Assembly (NCBI RefSeq): GCF_000185365.1
Contig: NZ_GL622241.1
Location: 1,609,160-1,673,159 of the forward strand
DNA from: Enterococcus italicus DSM 15952
Lineage (GTDB): Bacteria > Bacillota > Bacilli > Lactobacillales > Enterococcaceae
Length of the DNA stretch: 64,000 nt
Reading direction: 5' to 3'
Below, piece by piece: positions 1 to 8,912 of this stretch (its first letter is position 1; each line of letters starts with the position of its first letter). A program made the position numbers and the translations under genes. Under the pieces are notes generated by a model. It was not told where the DNA came from. It saw nothing but the letters and a program-made list of their open reading frames with translations, and did no database searches.

Positions 1-63
1 ATAGATTAGATGCAGAATAAAGGACATTTTTATAAAAAATTTGGATAATCTTTATATTTATTC

Positions 64-99
64 AAAAAAAGGAATGTGACAAAATCCCGTCACACTCCT
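64..99 (-). terminator. Intrinsic terminator of the fab/acc operon
   Basis: On the minus strand a GGAGTGTGAC / GTCACATTCC stem with one mismatch is followed by a run of seven T. It lies about 30 bases after the accA stop and ends the operon. The same hairpin sequence recurs after clpE and near 20.2 kb. Confidence 0.85.
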
Positions 100-128
100 C
101 TTAAACATACCTATCTTCCAATAAACGT

Positions 129-914
129 TTAATATGCACGGTACCGATTGTACCTATTTTGTACCAATTCCTCTTCATCCAAAGCCATCAATTCGGTTAA
201 TTTTCTTGATATGTCCTCTTTCAAACGGGTAACAATCTCTTCTTGAGGAAGAGGACGACCACGAAACGTCTCTGGAATCACACGCTCGATGACCTTCATT
301 TGCTTTAGCTCGCTTGCGGTGATTTTCATTAACTCAGCCGCTTCCGGCGCTTTCTTGCCATCTTTCCATAAGATTGATGCGAATCCTTCAGGTGATAATA
401 TCGCATAGATCGAGTGCTCCATCATCCATACTTCGTCTGCTGCGGCTAGAGCTAAGGCACCACCACTACCACCCTCACCGATAATGATGGCTAAAATAGG
501 TGTTTTAAGGTCAGACATTTCGAGTAAGTTTCTAGCGATGGCCTCGCCTTCTCCGCGCTCCTCTGCCCCAACCCCGCAAAATGCACCAGCTGTATTGATT
601 AGCGTCACGATGGGGCGCTGGAATTTCTCTGCTTGCTTCATCAAGCGCAATGCTTTACGGTAGCCCTCTGGATGAGGTGACCCAAAATTTCGGCGTAAAT
701 TCTCAGGTAAATTTTTTCCTTTTTGAATACCTACTACAGTCACCGGCTTGCCTGCCAAAAGCCCAACACCACCAACAATTGCTTCATCATCTGCATAAAG
801 ACGATCCCCATGAAATTCTTGAAATTGATCAAAAACTTCCTGAATGATATCAAGCGAGGTCATGCGGTCTTTGTCACGTGCGAGCGACACGATTTCATAA
901 GCGTTCTTTTCCAT
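129..914 (-). CDS. accA: Acetyl-CoA carboxylase carboxyltransferase subunit alpha
   Basis: AccA forms, with AccD, the carboxyltransferase half of acetyl-CoA carboxylase. It moves the carboxyl group from biotin on AccB to acetyl-CoA, giving malonyl-CoA for fatty-acid synthesis in the cytoplasm. The 261-residue product is near the usual length for Lactobacillales. It carries [14 protein letters not shown] (about 114-127), the oxyanion-hole segment [12 protein letters not shown] (146-157) and [10 protein letters not shown] (about 174-183), all typical of the crotonase-fold alpha subunit. It is the last gene of the operon, starts two bases after the accD stop and is followed by a terminator. The tight spacing suggests translational coupling to accD, its obligate partner. 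Confidence 0.97.
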   Translation of the reverse strand: MEKNAYEIVSLARDKDRMTSLDIIQEVFDQFQEFHGDRLYADDEAIVGGVGLLAGKPVTVVGIQKGKNLPENLRRNFGSPHPEGYRKALRLMKQAEKFQRPIVTLINTAGAFCGVGAEERGEGEAIARNLLEMSDLKTPILAIIIGEGGSGGALALAAADEVWMMEHSIYAILSPEGFASILWKDGKKAPEAAELMKITASELKQMKVIERVIPETFRGRPLPQEEIVTRLKEDISRKLTELMALDEEELVQNRYNRYRAY

Positions 915-916
915 GC

Positions 917-1777
917 TTACCAGTCCCCCTTTTGGTGCAATTGAATCAACGTAGCTAAACGAGATTTTATTTCTAAACGGGGGACGATTTGATCAATGAA
1001 GCCGTGCTTTAATAGAAATTCCGCTTTTTGAAAATCTTCAGGCAGCTCTTGTTTAATCGTCTCTTCAATCACTCGACGCCCGGCAAATCCAATCAACGCT
1101 TGTGGCTCTGCTAAAATAATATCGCCTTCCATCGCGAAACTCGCAGTCACTCCACCAGTCGTAGGATCTGTCAAAATAGCTATGTACACTAACCCTGCAT
1201 TACTATGACGCTTGACAGCTGCTGAAATTTTAGCCATTTGCATCAAGGAGAAAATACCTTCTTGCATCCGAGCACCTCCGGAAGCTGTAAACAAAATAAC
1301 CGGTAATTTTTCACTTGTTGCTCGTTCAAAGAGCCGAGTGATTTTTTCTCCAACAACCGTCCCCATACTTCCCATAATGAAATGGGAATCCATAATGCCA
1401 ATCGCAATTTCTTTTTGATCAAGTAACGCTTTGCCAGTTAATACCGCTTCGTTTAAATGCGTTTGTTTCTGTGCTTTGACAACTTTCTCACGATATCCAG
1501 GAAACGTCAAAGGATCTTTCGTTACCAAATTTTCATCCCATTCTTCGAAACTTTGCTCATCAATCGTTAACGCCAAGCGTTCCCATGCACGAATGCGGAA
1601 ATTATAGCCACAGTTAGGGCAGACTTTTTCAGCTCCCATTTCTTTGGTATATAGGATATGTTTACAGCTCGGACATTTCGCCCACATATTGTCAGGCACG
1701 CTTGGTTCAGGATTCGTTGGTTGATGTCTATTTGGAGAAATGCGAATATAATCTTTTTTCTTCTTGAATAATGCCAC
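917..1777 (-). CDS. accD: Acetyl-CoA carboxylase carboxyltransferase subunit beta
   Basis: AccD is the zinc-ribbon subunit of the carboxyltransferase and pairs with AccA to make malonyl-CoA. The 286-residue product has an N-terminal four-cysteine ribbon, CPSC at 35-38 and CPNC at 53-56, which in the family binds zinc and mRNA or DNA. The crotonase-like carboxyltransferase domain follows, with the [11 protein letters not shown] segment near the middle and [13 protein letters not shown] after it. The gene lies 12 bases after accC and 2 bases before accA, in the usual accC-accD-accA order. All expected residues are present and I see nothing unusual. Confidence 0.97.
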   Translation of the reverse strand: MALFKKKKDYIRISPNRHQPTNPEPSVPDNMWAKCPSCKHILYTKEMGAEKVCPNCGYNFRIRAWERLALTIDEQSFEEWDENLVTKDPLTFPGYREKVVKAQKQTHLNEAVLTGKALLDQKEIAIGIMDSHFIMGSMGTVVGEKITRLFERATSEKLPVILFTASGGARMQEGIFSLMQMAKISAAVKRHSNAGLVYIAILTDPTTGGVTASFAMEGDIILAEPQALIGFAGRRVIEETIKQELPEDFQKAEFLLKHGFIDQIVPRLEIKSRLATLIQLHQKGDW

Positions 1778-1789
1778 TACGCCTCACCT

Positions 1790-3154
1790 CTAATCTTCAG
1801 GTTGCCAATTTGGTAGAAAGTCTTCTTGTAAAAAGGCCGTCGTATAATCACCGGCAATCACATTTGGATGACTAATCAAATCCATTTGAAACTCTGCATT
1901 GGTTTGTACACCTTCTGTTAATAATTCACCCAGAGCTCGTTGCATTTTCATTAACGCTTCAAAGCGATTCTCACCATGGACAATAATTTTTGCAATCATC
2001 GAATCATAGTATGGCGGAATTGTATACCCTGAATACATCGCACTATCCACTCTAAGCCCCATCCCACCACTTGGAAGCAATAAATTTGTAATCTTTCCTG
2101 GTGATGGCGCAAAATGAAAAGCAGGGTTTTCTGCATTAATTCGGCACTCGATGGCATGTCCTGTAAATGAAATATCCGCTTGTTCAAGATTCAATGGTTG
2201 TCCATCGGCAATTTCAATTTGCTTTTTGACAATATCGACTCCCGTCACCATTTCAGTGACAGGATGTTCCACCTGGATACGGGTATTCATTTCCATGAAA
2301 TAAAAACGGCCGGCTTCGTCTCGTAAAAACTCAATTGTTCCGGCATTTTGATACTTCACTGCCTCTGCTGCTTTCACAGCTAGTTCGCCGACATAGGCAC
2401 GATCACTAGTAGACAAAGCGACAGATGGCGATTCTTCGAGCACTTTTTGGTTGTTTCGTTGCAGTGAACAATCACGCTCACCTAAATGAACGATTGACCC
2501 ATACTCGTCACCTAAAATTTGAACTTCAATGTGACGAGCTGGATAGATGATTTTTTCCATGTACATATCGCCATTGCCAAATGCTGCTTGGGCTTCTTGT
2601 TGAGCGGAGGAGAATAGACTTGCTAGTTCTTTTGGACTCGGTACTTTACGAATCCCTTTACCGCCACCACCAGCTGCTGCTTTCAGCATGACTGGATAGC
2701 CAATCTCCTCTGCTAATGTCAACGCTTCATCCATCGTTTTTAGAACACCTTCAGACCCAGGAATCACCGGTACTTTTGCATCAATCATCAATTGACGAGC
2801 ATGAATTTTATTGCCCATTTCATCGATGGTTTGACTATTTGGCCCGATGAATTTGATTTGACATTCTTCACACATTTCGGCAAACCGGCTATTCTCTGAT
2901 AAAAAACCAAAACCAGTGTGAATCGCCTCCGCTTTGGTCACGATGGCTGCGCTCAAAATTTGTTGCACATTTAAATATGAATCGGAAGCTTTAGCAGGGC
3001 CAATACAAATGGCCTCATCAGCTAGCTCCGCATGAAATGCTTCTCGATCTGCTTCGGAATAGACAGCTACTGTGCGTATACCTAACTCGCGACAGGCACG
3101 AATTATTCTGACCGCGATCTCTCCACGGTTTGCAATCAATATTTTTGAAAACAT
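1790..3154 (-). CDS. accC: Biotin carboxylase subunit of acetyl-CoA carboxylase
   Basis: AccC uses ATP and bicarbonate to carboxylate the biotin on AccB. The 454-residue product has the biotin-carboxylase N domain (ILIANRGEIAVRIIRACRE, 5-23). The ATP-grasp domain follows, with glycine loop GGGGKG at 162-167 and the RDCSLQRNNQKVLEESPS and EMNTRIQVEHPVTE segments that hold metal and biotin ligands. A C-terminal biotin-carboxylase domain ends with ECRINAENP and DSMIAKI. It sits between fabZ and accD and shares their promoter. Length and motifs match the family fully. Confidence 0.97.
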   Translation of the reverse strand: MFSKILIANRGEIAVRIIRACRELGIRTVAVYSEADREAFHAELADEAICIGPAKASDSYLNVQQILSAAIVTKAEAIHTGFGFLSENSRFAEMCEECQIKFIGPNSQTIDEMGNKIHARQLMIDAKVPVIPGSEGVLKTMDEALTLAEEIGYPVMLKAAAGGGGKGIRKVPSPKELASLFSSAQQEAQAAFGNGDMYMEKIIYPARHIEVQILGDEYGSIVHLGERDCSLQRNNQKVLEESPSVALSTSDRAYVGELAVKAAEAVKYQNAGTIEFLRDEAGRFYFMEMNTRIQVEHPVTEMVTGVDIVKKQIEIADGQPLNLEQADISFTGHAIECRINAENPAFHFAPSPGKITNLLLPSGGMGLRVDSAMYSGYTIPPYYDSMIAKIIVHGENRFEALMKMQRALGELLTEGVQTNAEFQMDLISHPNVIAGDYTTAFLQEDFLPNWQPED

Positions 3155-3162
3155 GTGTTCAC

Positions 3163-3591
3163 CTATCCAATCATAAAGGTTAGCTCAGCTTCAGCTACTT
3201 TCTTCCCATCGACTTTGGCAATTCCCTTGCCCATGCCAGCATTGGCTTTCACTTTTAATAATTCTACTTCTAGTATCAGGGTATCACCAGGTGTAACTTT
3301 TTTGCGAAACTTCGCTTTATCGATCCCACCAAAATAAGCGGTCTTGCCTTTGAATTCCTCAATCGACAGTAATGCTACCGCGCCAGCTTGGGCCATCGCT
3401 TCAATGATTAAGACACCTGGCATGACTGGTTCATGCGGAAAATGTCCCTGAAAGAAAGGTTCGTTAATCGTTACATTTTTTTTAGCAATAATGCGTTCTC
3501 CGACTACTAACTCTTCTACACGATCAATTAATAGCATCGGATAACGATGAGGAATAATTTCTTTGATTTCTGTAATTGATAGACTTGTCAT
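3163..3591 (-). CDS. fabZ: 3-hydroxyacyl-ACP dehydratase FabZ
   Basis: FabZ removes water from 3-hydroxyacyl-ACP to give trans-2-enoyl-ACP in the elongation cycle. The 142-residue hot-dog-fold product carries the catalytic histidine in [11 protein letters not shown] (His50) and the catalytic glutamate in LIIEAMAQ (Glu64). It lies three bases from accB and eight from accC inside the operon. Enterococci often carry a second dehydratase/isomerase (FabN) elsewhere that introduces the double bond of unsaturated fatty acids. The position in the main fab/acc cluster suggests this copy is the plain dehydratase, but residues alone do not settle that. Confidence 0.95.
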   Translation of the reverse strand: MTSLSITEIKEIIPHRYPMLLIDRVEELVVGERIIAKKNVTINEPFFQGHFPHEPVMPGVLIIEAMAQAGAVALLSIEEFKGKTAYFGGIDKAKFRKKVTPGDTLILEVELLKVKANAGMGKGIAKVDGKKVAEAELTFMIG

Positions 3592-3594
3592 CGA

Positions 3595-4062
3595 CTAACT
3601 CTCCTTTATTTGAATCAATGGTTGACCAAATTCTACCACTTCTTCATTTTCAACGTAAATTGCCGTTACTTCACCATTCACATCACTGACAATTTCATTC
3701 ATGACTTTCATCGCCTCGATAATACATACTACTTCACCAACTTTAACTTGATCACCGACTTGTTTAAAGACGGGCTTATCGGGATTTGGTTTTAGATAAA
3801 CGACTCCCACAAGTGGTGATTCAATCTGGTGTCCGCCTTCACTGGCTACAGGGGCTGAAGCTGGTGTTTCTTCAGTTGGTTGAATCTGAGGAGCAGCTAC
3901 TGGGGCGCTAGGGCTATAAGCAACCTCTTCTTTTCGCGAGGATACTCCACATTGTTGATTTTTATTTAAATACAATTCAAACTGTTGTTCTTGCATGCGA
4001 AATTCAGTTAATTTCGAGTCATTCACCAAAGAAATAAGCTCTTTTATTTCTGAGAAGTTCAT
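3595..4062 (-). CDS. accB: Biotin carboxyl carrier protein of acetyl-CoA carboxylase
   Basis: AccB carries the biotin that shuttles carboxyl groups between AccC and the AccD/AccA pair. I start it at the ATG at 4062, which overlaps the fabF stop as ATGA and has a GGGGAGAAG ribosome site inside fabF. This gives 155 residues. A helical N-terminus is followed by a Pro/Ala-rich linker (about 50-78) and a C-terminal biotinyl domain with EAMKVMNE; Lys119 is the biotinylation site. The overlap with fabF implies coupled translation. Length and layout are typical. Confidence 0.96.
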   Translation of the reverse strand: MNFSEIKELISLVNDSKLTEFRMQEQQFELYLNKNQQCGVSSRKEEVAYSPSAPVAAPQIQPTEETPASAPVASEGGHQIESPLVGVVYLKPNPDKPVFKQVGDQVKVGEVVCIIEAMKVMNEIVSDVNGEVTAIYVENEEVVEFGQPLIQIKES

Positions 4063-5300
4063 TTTTCTTCTCCCCATTTCTTCATTAAAATAACGGCATT
4101 GTGTCCGCCAAATCCCAACGAGTCGCTCAATGCGTACTCAAAAGTTGCAGGAATACTCGTATTTTTTACGACGTTCAGATTTATCGATGGATCTTGTTCA
4201 TTCACATTGATATTCGGTGGAATAAATTGGTGCTGTAAGGCCAAAATGGTCGCAATCGCCTCTACACCTCCTGCGGCCCCTAGTAAGTGACCAGTCATTG
4301 ACTTGGTACTACTTACATATGTCTCCAAATAGCTATCACCCAATCCATATTGAATAGCAGTCGCCTCTGCACCATCATTCGTAGGTGTGCTTGTGCCGTG
4401 TGCATTCACATAGCCGACTTGCTTGGCTTTAATGTTCGCTTCGGTCAATGCTTGCTTGATTGCTTTGCCGGCACCTGACCCATCAGGATTTGGCGCTGTC
4501 ATATGATAGGCATCACAGGTGGCACCATAGCCGACTACCTCCGCTAGAATGGTGGCCCCTCTTTTTTGAGCATGTTCTAATGATTCGAGCATAACCACCC
4601 CAGCTCCTTCACCCATTACAAAGCCACTTCGTTCATTATCAAACGGAATGGATGCTCGGTTAGGATCTTCTTCTGTTGTCAAGGCGGTCAAAGAAGCAAA
4701 ACCAGCAATACCAATTTCGCAAATCGTTGCTTCGGATCCTCCAGCTAAAATCAAATCTGAATACCCATGCTTAATATTACGGAATGCTTCGCCGATTGCA
4801 TTGGTTCCTGTCGCACAAGCGGTTACCGGTGAATAACAAACGCCTTTCGCTCCGACACGCATGGCAATATTTCCTGACACCATATTGACGATTGAAAGTG
4901 GGACAAACATCGGTGATACGCGCTGAGCTCCCTTGGCATTCATGCGCGTTACTTGATCTTGAATGGTCGGTAATCCACCGATACCAGACCCAACAATGAC
5001 ACCAAAACGATCTGTATCAATCTCGTCAATCGAAATGTTCGCCATCGCCAATGCATCTAGGGCTGCATGAATACCATAAATAGAAAACATTTCCATTCTC
5101 TTAGTATCTTTTTTAGTAAAATATTTCTCTAAAGGAAACTCTTTCACTTCACCGGCAACATGAATGCCCGTTTCCTCAGCGTCAAATTTCGTTATCGGTC
5201 CAATGCCGTTTGTTCCCTCTTTTAGGCTTGTTAAAAAGGTGTCTGCATCATTTCCAATTGGAGAAACGACGCCAAATCCTGTAATTACTACTCGATTCAT
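4059..5300 (-). CDS. fabF: Beta-ketoacyl-ACP synthase II
   Basis: FabF condenses malonyl-ACP with a growing acyl-ACP to lengthen the chain by two carbons. The 413-residue thiolase-fold product has the full Cys-His-His triad: Cys162 in VTACATGTNAIG, His301 in NAHGTSTPTND and His338 in SMTGHLLGAAG. It lies between fabG (12 bases away) and accB (ATGA overlap). Enterococci usually encode a second FabF-like enzyme elsewhere (FabO, for the unsaturated branch), which is not in this window. Nothing in the sequence is irregular. Confidence 0.97.
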   Translation of the reverse strand: MNRVVITGFGVVSPIGNDADTFLTSLKEGTNGIGPITKFDAEETGIHVAGEVKEFPLEKYFTKKDTKRMEMFSIYGIHAALDALAMANISIDEIDTDRFGVIVGSGIGGLPTIQDQVTRMNAKGAQRVSPMFVPLSIVNMVSGNIAMRVGAKGVCYSPVTACATGTNAIGEAFRNIKHGYSDLILAGGSEATICEIGIAGFASLTALTTEEDPNRASIPFDNERSGFVMGEGAGVVMLESLEHAQKRGATILAEVVGYGATCDAYHMTAPNPDGSGAGKAIKQALTEANIKAKQVGYVNAHGTSTPTNDGAEATAIQYGLGDSYLETYVSSTKSMTGHLLGAAGGVEAIATILALQHQFIPPNINVNEQDPSINLNVVKNTSIPATFEYALSDSLGFGGHNAVILMKKWGEEK

Positions 5301-5312
5301 TTTTTTCCTCCT

Positions 5313-6050
5313 TTAATCATGCATGACTAGACCGCCATCAACATTGACGACCTGTCCTGTAATGTACGGGCTTTTTGCCAAAAACACAGCTGTTTGCGCA
5401 ACATCTTCAACAGTGCCAAATGATTGCAATGGAATGGTTTGTGTCACTTGTTGTTTGACCTTATCAGAAAGCACCTCTGTCATATCGGTCTGAATAAACC
5501 CTGGAGCAATCGCATTACACGTAATTCCTCTTGCAGCAGCTTCTCGGGCCACCGTTTTCGTAAAGCCAATCACCCCTGCTTTACTTGCAGCATAGTTGGC
5601 TTGACCGATGTTACCAATTAATCCCGAAACACTTGATAGATTGATGATTGTCCCGCTGCGTTGCTTCATCATTTTCTTAACGATTAATTGGGTCATATTA
5701 AATGTCCCGACTAGATTGATTTTTAAGACATCTTCAAAATCACTAGGTGCCATACGCAACAATAATTTATCATTCGTAATTCCCGCATTATTTACCAACA
5801 CAGAAATAGCTCCTAATTGAGATTCAGCTTGCTCGATCATTTCTTTAGCAGCGTCATAATCTGAGATATCACCACTAATTCCAATACAAGTCACCCCATA
5901 GGAAGCAATCGAGTCAATCATTTCCTTTGAAATGTCTTTACGACCATTTAAAATGATGTTCATTCCTTCTTTAGCAAATGCATGGGCAATTGCTAAACCA
6001 ATCCCTCTTGAACTACCAGTAATAAATGCTGTTTTTCCTTTTAATTCCAT
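5313..6050 (-). CDS. fabG: 3-oxoacyl-ACP reductase
   Basis: FabG reduces 3-ketoacyl-ACP to 3-hydroxyacyl-ACP with NADPH. The 245-residue short-chain dehydrogenase shows the cofactor motif TGSSRGIG (11-18), NNAG (87-90), and the catalytic Ser140, Tyr153 and Lys157 in the YAASK pattern. It sits nine bases after fabD in the fab operon. Operon position makes FabG much more likely than another short-chain dehydrogenase. Confidence 0.97.
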   Translation of the reverse strand: MELKGKTAFITGSSRGIGLAIAHAFAKEGMNIILNGRKDISKEMIDSIASYGVTCIGISGDISDYDAAKEMIEQAESQLGAISVLVNNAGITNDKLLLRMAPSDFEDVLKINLVGTFNMTQLIVKKMMKQRSGTIINLSSVSGLIGNIGQANYAASKAGVIGFTKTVAREAAARGITCNAIAPGFIQTDMTEVLSDKVKQQVTQTIPLQSFGTVEDVAQTAVFLAKSPYITGQVVNVDGGLVMHD

Positions 6051-6059
6051 CGCTTCCTC

Positions 6060-6989
6060 CTATCGACAATTTGCCACTGTCTCATTTAGTGTAGGTATAT
6101 TTTCGATATGACTTGTCGTAAGGGTCTTATCAATTTTTTTCATAAAGCCTGACAATACTTTTCCAGGACCAATTTCGATAAAGTTCGTCACACCTAATTG
6201 TTGCAATGTTTGGATACTATCGTAAAACCGTACAGGTGACATTACTTGTTTTTCAAGTAGTGGAATAACCTCTTCATCTGTCAATACTTCAGCGGTCACA
6301 TTGCCTACCACAGGAAGTCTCATTGGTGAAAAGGATACCCGTGCCAACTCCGCTTTCAAATCACTTGCTGCTTGTTTTAGTAGCGGTGTATGAAAGGGAC
6401 CACTTACTTTTAGTGGCACGCAACGACGAACACCTGCTTCTTGTAACTGCACCACTGCTTGGTCGACCGCTTCTGTTTCGCCACCAATCACAATTTGTTG
6501 GGGCGTATTGTAGTTAGCAGGAGCAACAATTTGACCAGTCTCAGAGGCAACCTTGCGACAAATTTGTTCAATTAATGCAGGATCAGCATTCATGACCGCA
6601 ACCATCTTGCCAGATCCTTCAGGTGCACAATCAGACATGAACTTTCCTCTTTTAGCAACCAGTTGGACCGCTTGAGAAAATGTAAGTGCTTGACTAGCTA
6701 CCAAAGCAGTATACTCTCCAAGACTTAGACCAGCGACAGCCTCTGCCGTAAGCCCTTCTGCTTGTGCCACCCGCATAATTGCCGTGCTTACCGTTAGTAT
6801 GGCTGGTTGTGTATATTCAGTGAGGTGCAGACGATCATTTTCTTCAAAACAAAGAGCGGCCATATCATATCCCAGACAATCACTTGCTTCTTCAAATTGT
6901 TCACGTGCCAATTTGAAATTTTCATATATATCTTGACCCATACCTGTATATTGCGACCCTTGGCCACTAAATAAAAAAGCAGTCTTCAT
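6060..6989 (-). CDS. fabD: Malonyl-CoA:ACP transacylase
   Basis: FabD transfers malonyl groups from CoA to acyl carrier protein and so supplies the elongating unit. The 309-residue product has GQGSQ (9-13), the nucleophile Ser89 in GLSLGEY and the catalytic His200 in VSGPFHTPL. The Leu in place of the His of the classic GHSLGEY is common in streptococci and their relatives. In E. faecalis, as I recall the cluster, fabK lies between acpP and fabD. Here fabD follows acpP after only 53 bases that contain a hairpin. Confidence 0.96.
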   Translation of the reverse strand: MKTAFLFSGQGSQYTGMGQDIYENFKLAREQFEEASDCLGYDMAALCFEENDRLHLTEYTQPAILTVSTAIMRVAQAEGLTAEAVAGLSLGEYTALVASQALTFSQAVQLVAKRGKFMSDCAPEGSGKMVAVMNADPALIEQICRKVASETGQIVAPANYNTPQQIVIGGETEAVDQAVVQLQEAGVRRCVPLKVSGPFHTPLLKQAASDLKAELARVSFSPMRLPVVGNVTAEVLTDEEVIPLLEKQVMSPVRFYDSIQTLQQLGVTNFIEIGPGKVLSGFMKKIDKTLTTSHIENIPTLNETVANCR

Positions 6990-7002
6990 GTATGTATTCC
7001 TT

Positions 7003-7035
7003 TCTAAAAAGAAAAGCCAGGCTTTCGCCCAGCCT
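7003..7035 (-). terminator. GAAA-loop hairpin between acpP and fabD
   Basis: On the minus strand GGCTGGGC-GAAA-GCCTGGCT folds as an eight-pair stem with G-U pairs and a tetraloop, followed by CTTTTCTTTTT. It fits a partial intrinsic terminator or processing site that would give more fabT-fabH-acpP than fabD-accA transcript. Whether it terminates is an inference. Confidence 0.6.
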
Positions 7036-7042
7036 CTAAGTA

Positions 7043-7267
7043 TTATGCTTGTTGGTTTTCTACATATTTCACTAAATCTTCAACTGTCTTGATGCCATCT
7101 TCTGTTTCAATCTTCACATCAAACTCATCTTCAATTTCGTTAATAATTTGGAACAAATCTAAGCTATCCGCTTCTAAATCTTCTTGAATATTTGTTGTTA
7201 ATTTGATTTCTTCTTTTTCTTTACCTAATTCTTCTGCCACAATTGCTTGAATTTTTTCGAATACCAT
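7043..7267 (-). CDS. acpP: Acyl carrier protein
   Basis: AcpP carries acyl intermediates on a phosphopantetheine arm through the fatty-acid cycle. The 74-residue acidic, helical product has the attachment serine in EADSLDL (Ser35) within the standard four-helix layout. It lies 31 bases after fabH. A separate ACP for phospholipid acylation is often found next to plsX in this group. This copy, inside the fab operon, is the one dedicated to synthesis. High copy number relative to the enzymes would suit the hairpin just downstream. Confidence 0.97.
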   Translation of the reverse strand: MVFEKIQAIVAEELGKEKEEIKLTTNIQEDLEADSLDLFQIINEIEDEFDVKIETEDGIKTVEDLVKYVENQQA

Positions 7268-7298
7268 TTATACATTCCTCCAAAGATTTCTTTTATAG

Positions 7299-8252
7299 TT
7301 ATACTTGTAGCAAAAGATTGCCCCAAGTTAATCCACCGCCAAAACCAGTCAGGATAATTTTTTGCTTCCCGCCTAGTATAATCGTACCATCACCCACTGC
7401 TTCATCTAGCAATAATGGAATGGTTGCTGCCGATGTATTGCCGTAGTGCTGAATATTTTGTAAAAATTTCTCACGCGGCACTTGTAATTTTTTCGCAAAA
7501 ATATCAAGAATCCGCGCATTTGCTTGATGCAACAAAAAGTAATCCACAGATTGTGCCTCATCAGCTAGTAATTCTTTGACCGATTGGACAACAGTCCGAG
7601 TCGCAAAATCAAAGATTGCTCGCCCTTCCATTTGTAAAGGATGGACGGTCTTTTGATAATCCGTCGTCTCTACTAATCCCGAGGTAAGTGCCTGACCTAG
7701 CGAGCCATTTGAATAAAGCTTTTCTTTAACAATCATCGGTTGATCACTTGCTTCAAGCACCACACCTGCTGCACCATCTCCAAACAATACTGCCGTCGAA
7801 CGATCTTGCCAATCAAGCATCTTTGAGAGTACTTCTCCGCCAATCACCAATCCACACTTAGCTCCTGTTTGGATAAGTTTATTTGCCAATGATAGTGCAT
7901 AGACGAATCCTGAGCAGGCGACACTAATATCAAATGCATAGGCATTCGTAGCTTGAATTGCTCCTTGCACCATGCAAGCTACTGAAGGGGTGTGATAATC
8001 AGGTGTCATCGTCGCAATAATAATAAAGTCAAGGTCACTACTTTGTTTCTTCACTTTTTGTAAAAGTGTGTTGGCGACGTGAATACATAAATCTGACGTA
8101 TTCTCATTTTCTGCGATGTGTCGTTGTCTAATACCTGTTCGGCTAGCAATCCATTCATCACTTGTCTCCATCACTTTTGCTAAATCATCATTTGTCACTA
8201 CTTTAGGCGGAAGGTAACTCGCAGTTGCCGTAATCCGTCCATAACTAACCAT
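7299..8252 (-). CDS. fabH: Beta-ketoacyl-ACP synthase III
   Basis: FabH starts fatty-acid synthesis by condensing an acyl-CoA primer with malonyl-ACP. I take the ATG at 8252 as start (317 residues, beginning MVSYGRITA), because this places the N-terminus as in other FabH proteins. A GTG nine bases earlier, directly after the fabT stop, is a possible alternative. The triad is visible: Cys113 in SVACSGF, His242 in LLHQAN and Asn272 in YGNTSAA. The gene follows fabT within ten bases and is probably coupled to it. Confidence 0.95.
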   Translation of the reverse strand: MVSYGRITATASYLPPKVVTNDDLAKVMETSDEWIASRTGIRQRHIAENENTSDLCIHVANTLLQKVKKQSSDLDFIIIATMTPDYHTPSVACMVQGAIQATNAYAFDISVACSGFVYALSLANKLIQTGAKCGLVIGGEVLSKMLDWQDRSTAVLFGDGAAGVVLEASDQPMIVKEKLYSNGSLGQALTSGLVETTDYQKTVHPLQMEGRAIFDFATRTVVQSVKELLADEAQSVDYFLLHQANARILDIFAKKLQVPREKFLQNIQHYGNTSAATIPLLLDEAVGDGTIILGGKQKIILTGFGGGLTWGNLLLQV

Positions 8253-8261
8253 CTCATCCAC

Positions 8262-8702
8262 TCACTTGTACTCTTGCAAAAAATTATGCAAATTATCTAG
8301 CGCTTTAAGTAACGCCGAAGATTGTTCTCCATCCATGCCCTTGATAACAGCTTTAATCATTTCTCGATGAAAGTGTTGATGAACACGAAAAATTAATTTT
8401 CCTTTTTTTGTCAAACCTAATTTCACAACACGTCGATCATCTTCACTTCGAATTCGTTCGACATATCCTTTTTTAACTAAGCGATTAATCGCAATTGTTA
8501 ACGTGCCCACAGTATTAGATAGTTCATTTGCCACTTCCGTAGTTGTTTTCTTCTTGTACATACCTATCGCTTCGATGGTATGCATTTCAGTAATCGATAA
8601 ATCTTTGAATTGCGATTTTTTTAATTCAGATTCTTCAATCACCAAAATATCATTGAATACTTCTACTAATAAATCGTTAATTTCTTCAAAATTTTGTTCC
8701 AT
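8262..8702 (-). CDS. fabT: MarR-family repressor of fatty-acid synthesis
   Basis: FabT represses the fab operon, in related bacteria with long-chain acyl-ACP as co-repressor. The 146-residue product is a MarR-type winged helix. Helical dimer regions lie at both ends, a helix-turn-helix lies around 55-80 (TTEVANELSNTVGTLTIAIN) and a wing carries RSEDDRRVV. It is the first gene of the operon. Two sites matching the known FabT operator lie between its promoter and start codon and a third lies about 110 bases further upstream, so autoregulation is very likely. Confidence 0.95.
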   Translation of the reverse strand: MEQNFEEINDLLVEVFNDILVIEESELKKSQFKDLSITEMHTIEAIGMYKKKTTTEVANELSNTVGTLTIAINRLVKKGYVERIRSEDDRRVVKLGLTKKGKLIFRVHQHFHREMIKAVIKGMDGEQSSALLKALDNLHNFLQEYK

Positions 8703-8721
8703 AATGTGCCCACCCAGATAG

Positions 8722-8734
8722 TTTGATTGTCAAA
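8722..8734. promoter_or_regulatory. FabT operator 1
   Basis: TTTGATTGTCAAA is a near-perfect palindrome matching the published FabT box pattern (TTTGATNATCAAA-like). It lies 20 bases before the fabT start and three bases from operator 2, so two dimers could bind side by side. Confidence 0.85.
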
Positions 8735-8737
8735 TGA

Positions 8738-8750
8738 TTTGATAATCAAA
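8738..8750. promoter_or_regulatory. FabT operator 2
   Basis: TTTGATAATCAAA is a FabT box. It abuts the -10 element of the fabT promoter at 8750-8755, so bound FabT would block transcription initiation. Confidence 0.87.
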
Positions 8751-8778
8751 CTATAAATTAAGAAAATAAAAAAAGCAA
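8750..8778 (-). promoter_or_regulatory. Promoter of the fabT operon
   Basis: On the minus strand TTGCTT (8773-8778) and TATAGT (8750-8755) are separated by 17 bases. The start of transcription would fall on FabT operators 2 and 1. Confidence 0.7.
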
Positions 8779-8859
8779 GTATTAATTTATAAAAACCACT
8801 TTTCCTCATGAAAATGTGCGTATATAACTACTTTCTTTATTAAAAAAATCTTAAAATAA

Positions 8860-8872
8860 TTTGATTGTCAAA
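8860..8872. promoter_or_regulatory. FabT operator 3 (distal)
   Basis: TTTGATTGTCAAA lies in AT-rich DNA about 110 bases upstream of operator 2 and just after the ykuJ terminator. Its core equals operator 1. It could be a second regulated promoter site or an upstream site for looping. Confidence 0.75.
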
Positions 8873-8882
8873 TTATTATTAT

Positions 8883-8910
8883 AAAAAAAAGAGCAACTAT
8901 TGCTCTTTTT
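8883..8910 (-). terminator. Terminator of ykuJ
   Basis: On the minus strand AAAAGAGCAA-tag-TTGCTCTTTT is followed by a run of T. It separates the ykuJ transcript from the fabT promoter region. Confidence 0.8.
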
Positions 8911-8912
8911 GA

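Noticed and set aside
8670-8810. Minus-strand frame of about 47 codons (hydrophobic) running across the fabT promoter
   Set aside because: It lacks a ribosome site and covers the promoter and FabT operators; its end lies inside fabT in another frame.
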